Origin: Acidobacteria bacterium UBA2161
GTDB taxonomy: Bacteria > Acidobacteriota > Vicinamibacteria > Vicinamibacterales > UBA823
Direction: 5' to 3'
Assembly (NCBI GenBank): GCA_002328835.1
Contig: DCWN01000032.1
Span: forward strand, 18,509-71,194
DNA: 52,686 nt
In this document: in pieces, positions 34,065 to 42,593 of the stretch
How the letters are laid out: the number at the start of each line of letters is the position of its first letter
Position numbering within the stretch: the stretch's first letter is position 1
Made by a program: the position numbers and the translations under genes
The notes under the pieces: generated by a model
What the model was told of the DNA's origin: nothing
Databases searched by the model: none
What the model saw: the letters and a program-made list of their open reading frames with translations, nothing else

Positions 34065-34829
34065 GTGGACGAACTGCTGCGAGCGACCTACGAAGCGGAG
34101 CGCGGGCATTTTTGGTATCGTGGGTTTCGTGACTTCGTCGAACCGTTGTTGGCGCAAGCCGCGCAGGGCGTGAGTCACGCTCGGATTCTCGACTGCGGCT
34201 GCGGCACAGGCGCCAACCTGCCACTGCTCGGACGGTACGGGGTGGCGTTCGGCTTCGACCTCACCTGGACCGGCCTCACCTACGCCGCAGCCGCGGGGCA
34301 CCAACGGATCGCGTGCGCCACGGTCGCTCGGGCTCCGTTTCCCGATGGCAGTTTCGATGTCGTGACCTCGTTCGACGTGCTGTACTGCCTCGAGGACGAG
34401 GCCGAGCGCGACGCCATCGGTGAGATGTATCGACTGGTGCGCCCGGGCGGTGCAGTCGTGGTCAACGTTTCCGCCATGGAGATCCTCACCGGTGATCACT
34501 CGATCTTCGACGGCGAGCGCCGGCGGTACTCACGGGGTCAGCTGGGTTCAGCCCTCGAGCGCGCCGGGTTCCGGGTCACTCGAATCACCCACACGAACGC
34601 CTCTATCTTCCTGCCGATGCTCGCCGTGCGGCTGCTGCAGCGCGCACGCCGTGCGGGAACGGCCGCTGTCGCGAAGAGCGATTTCGCGATGCCGCCGGGC
34701 CCGGTCAATCGAGTTCTCTCGTTGCTGCTCGCCGCCGAAGCCCGCTTGTTGCGCCTGGTGGATCTCCCGGTAGGAAGTTCGATACTCTGTCTGGCCAGGA
34801 AACCGGCTCTGCATGACGCGACATCCTGA
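34065..34829 (+). CDS. SAM-dependent class I methyltransferase
   Basis: A 254-residue methyltransferase. YEAERGHFWYRGFRDFV leads into RILDCGCGTGANLPLLGRYGVAFGFDLT (SAM loop and acidic strand 2), then FPDGSFDVVTSFDVLYCLED and MYRLVRPGGAVVVNVSAMEIL. The FWYRG motif and length match methyltransferases common in polyprenyl-glycan loci. GTG start nine bases after a TAAGAT -10-like element. It overlaps the downstream GT2 gene by 17 bases, so the two are probably coupled. Substrate unknown. Confidence 0.88.
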   Translation: MDELLRATYEAERGHFWYRGFRDFVEPLLAQAAQGVSHARILDCGCGTGANLPLLGRYGVAFGFDLTWTGLTYAAAAGHQRIACATVARAPFPDGSFDVVTSFDVLYCLEDEAERDAIGEMYRLVRPGGAVVVNVSAMEILTGDHSIFDGERRRYSRGQLGSALERAGFRVTRITHTNASIFLPMLAVRLLQRARRAGTAAVAKSDFAMPPGPVNRVLSLLLAAEARLLRLVDLPVGSSILCLARKPALHDATS

Positions 34830-35610
34830 GTCATCCGCTCCGCTGGCCGGTCTCAGCGTTTTCTTCCCCGCATACAACGACGGTGGCACCATCGCGAGCA
34901 TGATCGTCGCTGCCGTAACGACCGCGCGTGAGCTGACGTCTGACCATGAAGTGATCGTGGTGAACGACGGCAGCACCGACTCGACACGCGATGTCCTCGA
35001 AGAGCTGGCCCGCCTCTACCCAACGCTCCGGGTGATCCATCACCCGCAGAACGCTGGATACGGCGGGGCGCTTCAGACCGGCTTCGCGGCGGCCACGAAG
35101 GACGTGATCTTCTACACGGACGGTGACGCACAGTACGACGCTCGAGAAATGAGACTGCTCTGGGAGCGCCTCACGCCCGACGTCGACCTCGTCAACGGCT
35201 ACAAGATCAGCCGATCCGACTCCCTGCACCGGATCGTCATCGGCCGCCTGTATCACAACTGCGTGAAGATGCTCTTCGGGCTTCGCCTTAGGGACGTCGA
35301 TTGCGACTTCCGGTTGATGCGGCGCCGTATCTTCGAGCGGGTGACACTCGAAAAGAGCAGCGGCGTCATCTGCCTCGAACTGATGAAGAAGGTCCAGGAC
35401 GCCGGTTTTCGGGTGGCCGAGGTCCCGGTGCATCACTATCACCGGGCCTACGGAACATCGCAGTTCTTCAACGTGCGCCGGATTCTGCGCACCGCCGCCG
35501 ACGTCTTCAAGCTCTGGCTCGCGCTGGTGTGGCGACGTGAACGGCCCCCGGCATCAGAGTGCTCGGAGTCTTCAGTTCCACTCCCCTCGCGCGCAAAGGA
35601 CCCAGAGTGA
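34813..35610 (+). CDS. Glycosyltransferase family 2, polyprenyl-phosphate sugar synthase-like
   Basis: A 265-residue GT2 protein. SVFFPAYNDGGTIASMI, VVNDGSTDSTRDVLEEL, HHPQNAGYGGALQTGF, the acidic YTDGDAQYD, and RDVDCDFRLMRRRIFERV, which contains the D.D.FR pattern of dolichyl-phosphate-sugar synthases, are visible; no membrane helices at the end. It could load mannose, glucose or a similar sugar onto polyprenyl phosphate for the GT-C enzymes nearby. The stop overlaps the next start (GTGA), and the tail (about 25 residues) is low-complexity. Confidence 0.9.
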   Translation: MTRHPESSAPLAGLSVFFPAYNDGGTIASMIVAAVTTARELTSDHEVIVVNDGSTDSTRDVLEELARLYPTLRVIHHPQNAGYGGALQTGFAAATKDVIFYTDGDAQYDAREMRLLWERLTPDVDLVNGYKISRSDSLHRIVIGRLYHNCVKMLFGLRLRDVDCDFRLMRRRIFERVTLEKSSGVICLELMKKVQDAGFRVAEVPVHHYHRAYGTSQFFNVRRILRTAADVFKLWLALVWRRERPPASECSESSVPLPSRAKDPE

Positions 35611-36614
35611 CGTTCGATGAGCGCGTCTTTTATCGGAATCGTCGCGTCTTGATCACCGGAGGCCTCGGGTTCATTGGCAGTAACCTCGCCAGGCGGCTCG
35701 TCGATCTCGGCGCCGAGGTCCTCGTCGTCGACTCCCTGATTCCGGACTACGGTGGCAACCTCTTCAACATCGACGGAGTCGAAGATCGTCTGACGGTGAA
35801 CATTTCGGATGTCCGGGACGAGAGCTCGATGAACTACCTCGTCCGCGGGCAAGACGTGATCTTCAACCTGGCCGGACAGGTCAGTCATGTCGACAGCATG
35901 AAGGACCCCTACACCGACCTCGAAATCAATTGCCGGAGTCAGCTCTCGCTGCTCGAAGCCTGCCGAAAGAACAGCCCTCGGGTGAAGATCGTCTTCGCCG
36001 GAACGCGTCAGGTCTACGGACACCCGGACAGCTTGCCGGTCACGGAAGACCACCTCGTGCGACCCGTCGACGTCAACGGCATCAACAAGGTGGCCGGCGA
36101 GTACTACCACTTGGTGTACAACAACGCCTTCGGTATTCGAACCTGCTCGCTCCGGCTGACCAACGTGTACGGCCCACGGCAACTCGTCAAGCACAACAGG
36201 CAAGGATTCATCGGCTGGTTCATCCGGCTGGCGGTCGAGGATCGGGAGATCGAACTCTTTGGCGACGGATCGCAAGTCCGAGATTTCGTCTTCGTGGACG
36301 ACGCGGCGGAGGCCTTTCTGAAAGCCGGCGCCTCCGAAGAGTGCGACGGCGGCGTTTACAATATCGGCGGCACCGAACCCCTCAGTCTCCGAGACCTCGT
36401 GCAGAAGCTCCTGGGCGTGGCAAAGGCGGGCCGTGTCCGATACGTGGAGTGGCCGCCGGAGAAGAAGAGAATCGACATCGGTGATTTCTACGCGGACTCA
36501 TCGAAGTTCACTCGGACGGTCGGGTGGCGACCGACGGTCTCCCTCGACGAGGGCCTGACCCGCGCGGTGACGTTCTACCGCGAACACCTCGAGCACTACG
36601 TGGGCGATGCCTGA
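35607..36614 (+). CDS. NAD-dependent epimerase/dehydratase (extended SDR), Tyr of YxxxK absent
   Basis: A 335-residue extended SDR. The NAD loop GGLGFIGSNLARRL (about 18-31), the acidic VVDS strand end and FNLAGQVSHVDSM are normal; sugar-binding NVYGPR and the late RDFVFVDDAAEAF are also typical. The catalytic region reads AGTRQVYG followed by VNGINKVAGEYYH: Thr133 and Lys161 are present but Asn157 stands where Tyr of YxxxK is expected (codon AAC at 36075-36077). The GTG at 35607 has AAGGA six bases upstream and overlaps the preceding stop. Probably makes a nucleotide-sugar used by the adjacent aminotransferase; the exact reaction is unclear. Confidence 0.88.
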   Translation: MTFDERVFYRNRRVLITGGLGFIGSNLARRLVDLGAEVLVVDSLIPDYGGNLFNIDGVEDRLTVNISDVRDESSMNYLVRGQDVIFNLAGQVSHVDSMKDPYTDLEINCRSQLSLLEACRKNSPRVKIVFAGTRQVYGHPDSLPVTEDHLVRPVDVNGINKVAGEYYHLVYNNAFGIRTCSLRLTNVYGPRQLVKHNRQGFIGWFIRLAVEDREIELFGDGSQVRDFVFVDDAAEAFLKAGASEECDGGVYNIGGTEPLSLRDLVQKLLGVAKAGRVRYVEWPPEKKRIDIGDFYADSSKFTRTVGWRPTVSLDEGLTRAVTFYREHLEHYVGDA

Positions 36615-37719
36615 CGACGCAACCACCGGCGGCGTGACGCCGGAGCTTCCGTTCCTTCGACTCGTTCCCGACGACGCCAGCGCCGTGAGGACTGCAATCG
36701 AGCGGGTGCTGCAGCGCGGATGGTTCGTGCTGGGTCCGGAAGTAGAAGCGTTCGAGATGGAGTTCGCCGCCGCCGCCGGCACCTCCCGAAGCGTCGGCGT
36801 CGCCAGCGGCACGGATGCTCTGGCTCTAGCGTTGAGGGGGCTCGGCGTCGGGCCGGGTGACGAGGTCATCACGACGCCCCTGACCGCGTCGTTCACCGCA
36901 CTGGCGATCGTGCTGGCGGGCGCGAAACCGGTCTTCACCGATATCGACCCGGAACGGCTGACCCTGTCACCGTCGGCGGTGGGCGAAGCGGTCAACTCGA
37001 AGACGGCCGCGCTGGTGCCGGTGCACCTATACGGTCAGGCGGCCGACATGCCGGCGTTGATGGCCGTGGCGGCGCGCCACAATCTCGCCATCGTCGAGGA
37101 CTGCTGCCAGGCGCACCTGGCCACCTGCGGTGGACAGCCGGTCGGCACCTTCGGACAGGCGGCCGCCTTCAGCTTCTACCCCACGAAGAATCTCGGCGCA
37201 CTGGGCGACGGCGGTGCCGTGTGCACGAACGACGATCGACTCGCCGACCGCGTGGCGTCACTGCGAGACGGTGGCCAGTCGGGCAGGGACGTGCACACGG
37301 AGACGGGGATCAATTCGCGCCTCGACGAGCTCCAGGCGGCCATCCTGAGAGCTCGCCTGCCGCAACTGCCCCAGCGAACGGAGCGCCGGCGCGCCCTCGC
37401 GGCCGCGTACCGCCGTGGTCTCATCGACGCGCCGGTCACCGTTCCACTCCAGGTCGACGCGGGGCACGTCTACCACCTGTTCCCGGTGCGATCGAAACGG
37501 CGCGACGCCCTGCGCGCCCACCTACGCAGCCTCGGAATTGGTACGCTCGTGCACTACCCGACGCCGGTGGCTCGCCAGCCGGCATTCTCACGCTTCACGC
37601 CAGCCGAATGCCCGGTGGCCGAGACCGCCTGCGATGAACTGCTGTCCCTCCCGCTCTATCCGGAACTCTCGGACGAATCGGTCGATCGCGTCTGCGGCGC
37701 GCTCGAGAGGTTCGCGTAG
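36607..37719 (+). CDS. DegT/DnrJ/EryC1/StrS sugar aminotransferase
   Basis: A 370-residue PLP aminotransferase acting on nucleotide keto-sugars. GWFVLGPEVEAFE, GVASGTDALALALRGLGVGPGDEVI, TDIDPERLTL, VPVHLYGQAADM, the acidic EDCCQAHLA and the PLP-lysine FSFYPTKNLGALGDGGAV (Lys194) are all in order; INSRLDELQAAILRARL and the late GTLVHYPTPVARQPAF complete the family. It overlaps the epimerase gene by eight bases and shares its last 64 bases with the convergent hypothetical gene. The pair suggests an amino sugar in the glycan. Confidence 0.95.
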   Translation: MPDDATTGGVTPELPFLRLVPDDASAVRTAIERVLQRGWFVLGPEVEAFEMEFAAAAGTSRSVGVASGTDALALALRGLGVGPGDEVITTPLTASFTALAIVLAGAKPVFTDIDPERLTLSPSAVGEAVNSKTAALVPVHLYGQAADMPALMAVAARHNLAIVEDCCQAHLATCGGQPVGTFGQAAAFSFYPTKNLGALGDGGAVCTNDDRLADRVASLRDGGQSGRDVHTETGINSRLDELQAAILRARLPQLPQRTERRRALAAAYRRGLIDAPVTVPLQVDAGHVYHLFPVRSKRRDALRAHLRSLGIGTLVHYPTPVARQPAFSRFTPAECPVAETACDELLSLPLYPELSDESVDRVCGALERFA

Positions 37720-38009
37720 CCCAGGTCGAGCCGGCACGACCGCGACCGGAGCACCCCGACGGTGCAGGCGAACATCACGAGGGAGAGCGTCGCCAGCAAC
37801 GCCGGTTCAGCCAAGCGCCCGCACACCGCGTTGATCGCCTGGTGAGCTTGAAGCAGCCAGTCCAGCGACGCATACGCGGGCAGCGCCGTGATCCGCTCGC
37901 TCAGCACAGCGGCATGAGGGTAGTTGAGAAGCGCGCGGTCAGGAGGGATGAGCAGCACGCTGCCGAGGCTGTACTGCGTCAGATGGACGACGGCCTGGGA
38001 CGCGACCAT
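37656..38009 (-). CDS. Small hypothetical membrane protein
   Basis: A 117-residue protein with one clear membrane helix (about 68-88, AEPALLATLSLVMFACTVGVL) and a weaker hydrophobic start. I do not recognise it. It begins 17 bases after the stop of the GT-C gene at 38027 on the same strand, so it may be co-transcribed; the reading frame is open further upstream inside that gene. The Ser/Glu-rich last 20 residues lie over the end of the aminotransferase gene. It may be a remnant of a membrane transferase; existence rests on the otherwise empty 300 bases and the non-random hydrophobic pattern. Confidence 0.5.
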   Translation of the reverse strand: MVASQAVVHLTQYSLGSVLLIPPDRALLNYPHAAVLSERITALPAYASLDWLLQAHQAINAVCGRLAEPALLATLSLVMFACTVGVLRSRSCRLDLGYANLSSAPQTRSTDSSESSG

Positions 38010-38026
38010 CACCCGCCAGTAGCCGT

Positions 38027-39550
38027 TCAGACCCGCCTGAGCTGAAACAGAATCACGCCGGCGGACCCTAAGGACAGCATCCCGACAGCAACGCTGAGCG
38101 CGGCCGGCACGACGCCCAGGTAATACAGGTAGACCCACCAGAAGTCGAGGCTGTACGCGAACTGCGCCGAAAAATCCCGGGCCTCGCCGACGGCTGGCTC
38201 CGCCAGTGGCCTCGGGTCGGCGCCGGCCAGATACCGCAGGTTCCGCGGCACGGCGACGGCAGCTGCGCCGGAGTTCAAAGCAATCGCCGAGAATGACCAT
38301 TGCCAGCGACGAACCTCACGCGTCTGATATCCGATCTCCGGCGTGTGCCCAACCTTGGAAAAGTCGACGAGGATACCCGGCACCTGGACCAGGATGCTTA
38401 CGGCCAACCCGACCGTGACGATCCGCCGCCGCAAGTCCGTCGTCGCCCCACAGAACCATCGGGCCAGTGGCACGCACAGCAGTGGCGTCATCGGTAACAG
38501 ATACCTGGGCCCGTACGAACGGTCGGCGTCCCAATGCTCGAGCGACGCGTAGAAGCAGAACAGGACGAGTGCCACACCCCCCAGCAGGACCGCCGAATTC
38601 CGGTCGTTTCGACTCAACTCGAACAGCGCGACCACACCAAGAACGAGCACGGGCGAGTACAGGAATAGTGATCCGCCGGGGCTGAACATCAGACCGAGCG
38701 CCCCGGCCCAGACCGAGCCAACGCCGGCCGTCTGATCCCGGAGATACCCGGTGTCGAGCGGATTCCCAAAGCGCACCGCGTTGTAGTAGGCAGTGAGCAG
38801 CACGGCGACGATCGCCGGTGTGGCCACCATCGTGGTCGCCCGAACGGCCCGGCGCCAATCGGGCCATGATTCGAGCGTCACCCAGAGCGCAATCGGGAGC
38901 GCCACGAGCACCAACTCCACCCGCACCAGCAGGGCCGCACCGATCCCGACCCCGCTGAGCGCCAGCATGCCCGAATGGCCGGACCGCATGCCGACCCATG
39001 CCCCGTAGACCGCGATGAGGACGCACAGTGCCGCAAGCGGCGCGTTGAAGCCGAACTTGGCATACGGCCAGAGGGCCGTGCCGCAGGCGACGGCCAACGC
39101 CGTCATCACCGCGGGTCTTGTCCGCCCGACGAGGGCCCAGGCAAACCAGAACGTCAGCCACACCGAGGCCGCCGCCGCCACGGCGCTGCCGACGGTCAGG
39201 CCGGCCTTCCGGAGAGACTCCGAGCGACCGATGCTCCCTCCGGTGAACCGCTCGGCAGCCCGCCCGAGCAGATAGAACGGCACCGAGTAGACGGCGTGCC
39301 CGATGCCATAGGGCGCATAGTAACGGCCATCGACGCCGCGATGGGCCTCCATCCCAAACAGGTTGTCTGGCATGGTGACCGAGCCCCGCTCGACGATCGA
39401 CTTGGTGACCTCGTAGGTCATGATGTCGGTCGCCATGCTTCCGCCGGTCGTCGCGCCGTAAAGACACAAGCTGAACAGGAAGACGAGCCGCGCCGCGCGG
39501 CGTGCGGTCGATGGCGTTTCGCTCGCCCGCGTTTCTGGCGGCATCGTCAT
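38027..39550 (-). CDS. GT-C-type integral membrane glycosyltransferase, tandem paralogue 1
   Basis: A 507-residue protein with about 12 membrane helices. After the first helix the loop reads TTGGSMATDIMTYEVTKSIVERGSV, then VDGRYYAPYGIGHAVYSVPFYLL; KFGFNAPLAALC, SPGGSLFLYSPVLVLG, SYGPRYLLPMTPLL, VPGILVDFSKVG and the C-terminal SLDFWWVYLYYLG follow. The neighbour at 39547 has the same blocks in the same order and also 507 residues. The acidic first loop suggests a GT-C enzyme using polyprenyl-phosphate sugars at the periplasmic face. Coupled by ATGA overlap to the upstream paralogue. Confidence 0.82.
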   Translation of the reverse strand: MTMPPETRASETPSTARRAARLVFLFSLCLYGATTGGSMATDIMTYEVTKSIVERGSVTMPDNLFGMEAHRGVDGRYYAPYGIGHAVYSVPFYLLGRAAERFTGGSIGRSESLRKAGLTVGSAVAAAASVWLTFWFAWALVGRTRPAVMTALAVACGTALWPYAKFGFNAPLAALCVLIAVYGAWVGMRSGHSGMLALSGVGIGAALLVRVELVLVALPIALWVTLESWPDWRRAVRATTMVATPAIVAVLLTAYYNAVRFGNPLDTGYLRDQTAGVGSVWAGALGLMFSPGGSLFLYSPVLVLGVVALFELSRNDRNSAVLLGGVALVLFCFYASLEHWDADRSYGPRYLLPMTPLLCVPLARWFCGATTDLRRRIVTVGLAVSILVQVPGILVDFSKVGHTPEIGYQTREVRRWQWSFSAIALNSGAAAVAVPRNLRYLAGADPRPLAEPAVGEARDFSAQFAYSLDFWWVYLYYLGVVPAALSVAVGMLSLGSAGVILFQLRRV

Positions 39551-41070
39551 GCGCGCAAGGCCTCAGGCCGGTGAAGCGAGACAAGCAGTGACCGGCACAG
39601 CCAACTCGCGATGGCGAGCGGAGCCAGGCCGAGCGCGAGGGCGATCCCGGCGGGAACAGCTCCGAGATAGAAGAGGTACAGCCACCAGAAATCCAGACTG
39701 AAGGAGAATTGCTGGGAGAAATCACGTTGGGTCGCCTGGCCGATCTCGACCACGTCGGGCGGTGTGGCCATCCCCGTCAAGTAACCCACGTTGCGCGGCA
39801 CACCCTCCAGGGTCGACTTCGAGTTCAGGACAAGCGGCGCGGCTTGCCAGGTGTACCGACTCATCTGAATCGAGTAGCCGTCGGTCCGCCTCGCGAAGGC
39901 GTTCTGGATCTTCGAGTAGTCCACGAGCACCCCGGGCAGCTGAACGAGCACGCTTAGGGCGAGCGTGCCAGGCAAGATCCACCGCCAGGCTGCACCCGGC
40001 TGCAATGGGAAGAGCGCGGCAACGGGCATCGTCAGGTACGGCAGCACCGGCACCAGATACCGGGGGCCGTAGCTTTCCCCACCGTCCCATTGGTGCATCC
40101 TGGCGATCAGCAATACGAGCGTCACGGCCTGCCCGGCGAACAGCAAGGCAGTCGACCGATCGTGCGTGGCAAGTCGCCTCAACGCCAGCGCCCCGACCGC
40201 GGTGATGGGCGCATAGAGAAACAGGCTGCGGCCGGGACTGGCCAGCAAACCGTGCAAGCCGACCCAGAGCGGAGCATCGAACCGGACGTTGGGATCTCGA
40301 AGCAGTCCCGTGTCGAACGGGTGACCGAACCGGGCGGCGTTGTACCACATCCACATGCCGACCGCGACGGCGATCGGCGCGCCAAACAGCGCGCATCGCC
40401 GCAGTATCCGCGCCCGGCTCGGCCACGACAGCGCAACGATCCACCCTCCAATCGGAATCGCCATCACGCCCATCTCATGGCGTGTCAGCAGGGCCGCGCC
40501 GAGGAACGCGCCGCCAACCACGAGCACGGCCGGGCGCTCCTCACGCACACCGATCCAGCTACACAGCGTCGCTGCCAGCAGGCCGCAGGTCGCCAGGGGA
40601 GCATTGAATCCGAATTTCGAATAGGGCCAGAGTGTGGTGCCGAACGCCAGGCCGAATGCGGCCGTCAACGAGCCCGTCATCGAGCCGGTGAGGCGCCAGG
40701 CAAACAGAAAGGCCAGTGGAGCGCACAGCGCGGCGGCGACCGCGCTGCCGACCACGACGGCCGCCTTGTCGAGCGTCTCCGGCTTGCCGATATGAACGCC
40801 AGACACACGCTGGATCAGCCGCGAAGCCACATAGAAGGGGATGCCGAAGACGGGGTGAGCGAGACCCACTGGCGCGTAGTATCGGCCGTCCACACCGCGT
40901 TCGGCTTCGGTCGCCAGTACGTTGTACGACATGGCGAAGGAACCCCGCTGCACCAGGTTCTTCGTCACTTCGTAACTCGCGAGATCAGTGGCGAAACTGC
41001 CACCGGTCGTCGTGAGATAGACGCAGCCGACGATGCCGAACACGATGCCTGCCGCTCGCGTGGTTGTCAT
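39547..41070 (-). CDS. GT-C-type integral membrane glycosyltransferase, tandem paralogue 2
   Basis: A 507-residue membrane protein, the second of a tandem pair. It has TTGGSFATDLASYEVTKNLVQRGSF, VDGRYYAPVGLAHPVFGIPFYV, KFGFNAPLATCG, SPGRSLFLYAPITAVG, SYGPRYLVPVLPYL, LPGVLVDYSKIQ and SLDFWWLYLFYLG. The frame is open about 66 codons further upstream, but the ATG at 41070 matches the start of its paralogue and leaves a 159-base divergent promoter region to the gene at 41230. ATGA overlap with the downstream gene. Confidence 0.84.
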   Translation of the reverse strand: MTTTRAAGIVFGIVGCVYLTTTGGSFATDLASYEVTKNLVQRGSFAMSYNVLATEAERGVDGRYYAPVGLAHPVFGIPFYVASRLIQRVSGVHIGKPETLDKAAVVVGSAVAAALCAPLAFLFAWRLTGSMTGSLTAAFGLAFGTTLWPYSKFGFNAPLATCGLLAATLCSWIGVREERPAVLVVGGAFLGAALLTRHEMGVMAIPIGGWIVALSWPSRARILRRCALFGAPIAVAVGMWMWYNAARFGHPFDTGLLRDPNVRFDAPLWVGLHGLLASPGRSLFLYAPITAVGALALRRLATHDRSTALLFAGQAVTLVLLIARMHQWDGGESYGPRYLVPVLPYLTMPVAALFPLQPGAAWRWILPGTLALSVLVQLPGVLVDYSKIQNAFARRTDGYSIQMSRYTWQAAPLVLNSKSTLEGVPRNVGYLTGMATPPDVVEIGQATQRDFSQQFSFSLDFWWLYLFYLGAVPAGIALALGLAPLAIASWLCRSLLVSLHRPEALRA

Positions 41071-41195
41071 GCCGGAAATCAGGTGCGACCGAGAAACGCC
41101 ATCGTCAGGATGCCGCGACGGCTGCGGCTCAGAATAGCACGCGCTCAGATGCGATGGGGAACAACCACGGAACCAACGACGGCTGGTTGTTGCGC

Positions 41196-41201
41196 TATAA
41201 T
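41196..41201 (+). promoter_or_regulatory. Perfect -10 element upstream of a GT-C gene
   Basis: TATAAT at 41196-41201, 28 bases before the GTG start at 41230, giving a leader of about 21 bases. The -35 region is not recognisable. Confidence 0.45.
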
Positions 41202-41229
41202 CACCGCTCGTCCCGAGGGTAACCTGCGC

Positions 41230-42588
41230 GTGGCTCACACACTGGGCTTGGATCGCCTCGAACGTCATCCCGGCCGCACGATCGTCGCCGTCGGCGTACT
41301 CTTTGCGGTTGCTTACGTCTCGGCGGTCACACTATTTCCCCGCGCTCACGGACGCATCATCGATGGCGACGGCATTCAGTACTACGCCTACCTACGATCG
41401 CTCGTTTTCGATCGCGACGTGAACTTCGTCAACGACTACGAGCTCCTGTACGGCGCCGACACCGACAACGTGTGGCTCACCAACCGCACGGTCACAGGTT
41501 ACGCCGTCAATCAGATGTCGATCGGCCCGGCCCTGCTGTGGCTGCCCGTCTTCCTCCTGACCTGCGGCCTCGTGGCAGCCGGCACCCTGCTGGGCTCGTC
41601 AGTGCCGGTCGACGGCTTTGCCGCGCCTTTTCAGCTGTCGGCAGGCCTCGCAGGGATCGTCTATTCGACCGCCGGCGTCTACCTCCTGTATCGAATCTGC
41701 GCGCGCGAGTTCGCGCCGCGACCCGCGCTCTGGGCGAGCCTCGTTGCCTGGCTCGCCTCCCCGGCAATCTACTATTCGCTCGTCTCCCCCACGTACTCTC
41801 ACGCGCTCTCGATGTTTACCGTCGCCCTGTTCGTCGACGTCTGGCGCCGCACGCGAGGAGAATCCGGTCCGCGCCGCTACGTGGTGCTCGGCTTGCTGGC
41901 CGGCCTGGCAGCCCTCGTCAGATGGCAGGACGTCATCATCATGCTGCTGCCGGTCGGCGAGGCTGTGGCCAAGCGCCCGACGCGGGTCACGCAAGCCGTC
42001 GGCCGACTCGCCCTCATGGGGGGCGTCTCTGCCGTTGCGTTTGCCCCGCAGATGATGGCGTGGCGCGCCATGTACGGGCGCTTCGTGCTTACGCCGCAGG
42101 GCTCGGACTTCATGCGGTGGACCGAACCCCAGATCGCCGCGGTGCTGTGGTCGTGGAATCACGGCCTCTTCTCATGGACCCCGGCGCTCCTTCTGGCCGT
42201 CGGTGGCCTCTATTGGCTGCACCGGCATGACCGACTCCTGGGCTGGGGGTCGGCCGTCGTCGTGTTGATCGCCGTCTACATCAACGCCTCCGTCGTCGAC
42301 TGGTGGGGCGGCGAGGCATTCGGCGCACGCCGGTTCGTCAGCTACACCGTCTTTTTCGCCCTCGGACTCACCGCGATCGCGTCCACAGAGCGATTGCGTC
42401 GGCAGGCCTACGCCGTGAGACTTGTCGCCGCTTTCCTGATCGCCTCCAACGTCCTTTTTCTAGCCCAGTACCAGATCGCCATGCGGAGCGGCGGGGAAAT
42501 CGTCGAGTATCCGGTGACGGCGAGACAGGTGCTCTGGGAGCGGTTCGCGCTTCCCTGGCGCCTTGTCGGTCGCCAAGCGCTCGAGTGA
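41230..42588 (+). CDS. GT-C-type integral membrane glycosyltransferase
   Basis: A 452-residue protein with about ten membrane helices. IIDGDGIQYYAYLRSLVFDRDVNFVNDYELLYG follows the first helix, very like the block in the gene at 32526-33977; SWNHGLFSWTPALLL and VDWWGGEAFGARRFVSYT are also shared in pattern. The long open frame reaches back to 40090, but that part is the complement of the neighbouring gene; the GTG at 41230 gives the paralogue's N-terminus and follows a perfect TATAAT. Single-gene unit, five bases from the convergent transferase at 42594. Confidence 0.82.
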   Translation: MAHTLGLDRLERHPGRTIVAVGVLFAVAYVSAVTLFPRAHGRIIDGDGIQYYAYLRSLVFDRDVNFVNDYELLYGADTDNVWLTNRTVTGYAVNQMSIGPALLWLPVFLLTCGLVAAGTLLGSSVPVDGFAAPFQLSAGLAGIVYSTAGVYLLYRICAREFAPRPALWASLVAWLASPAIYYSLVSPTYSHALSMFTVALFVDVWRRTRGESGPRRYVVLGLLAGLAALVRWQDVIIMLLPVGEAVAKRPTRVTQAVGRLALMGGVSAVAFAPQMMAWRAMYGRFVLTPQGSDFMRWTEPQIAAVLWSWNHGLFSWTPALLLAVGGLYWLHRHDRLLGWGSAVVVLIAVYINASVVDWWGGEAFGARRFVSYTVFFALGLTAIASTERLRRQAYAVRLVAAFLIASNVLFLAQYQIAMRSGGEIVEYPVTARQVLWERFALPWRLVGRQALE

Positions 42589-42593
42589 GCGTC

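Noticed and set aside
40090..41229. The upstream extension of the GT-C gene at 41230, which would give an 832-residue protein.
   Set aside because: This part is the complement of the GT-C gene at 39547-41070; the residues are charged and repetitive, unlike the membrane protein that begins at 41230.
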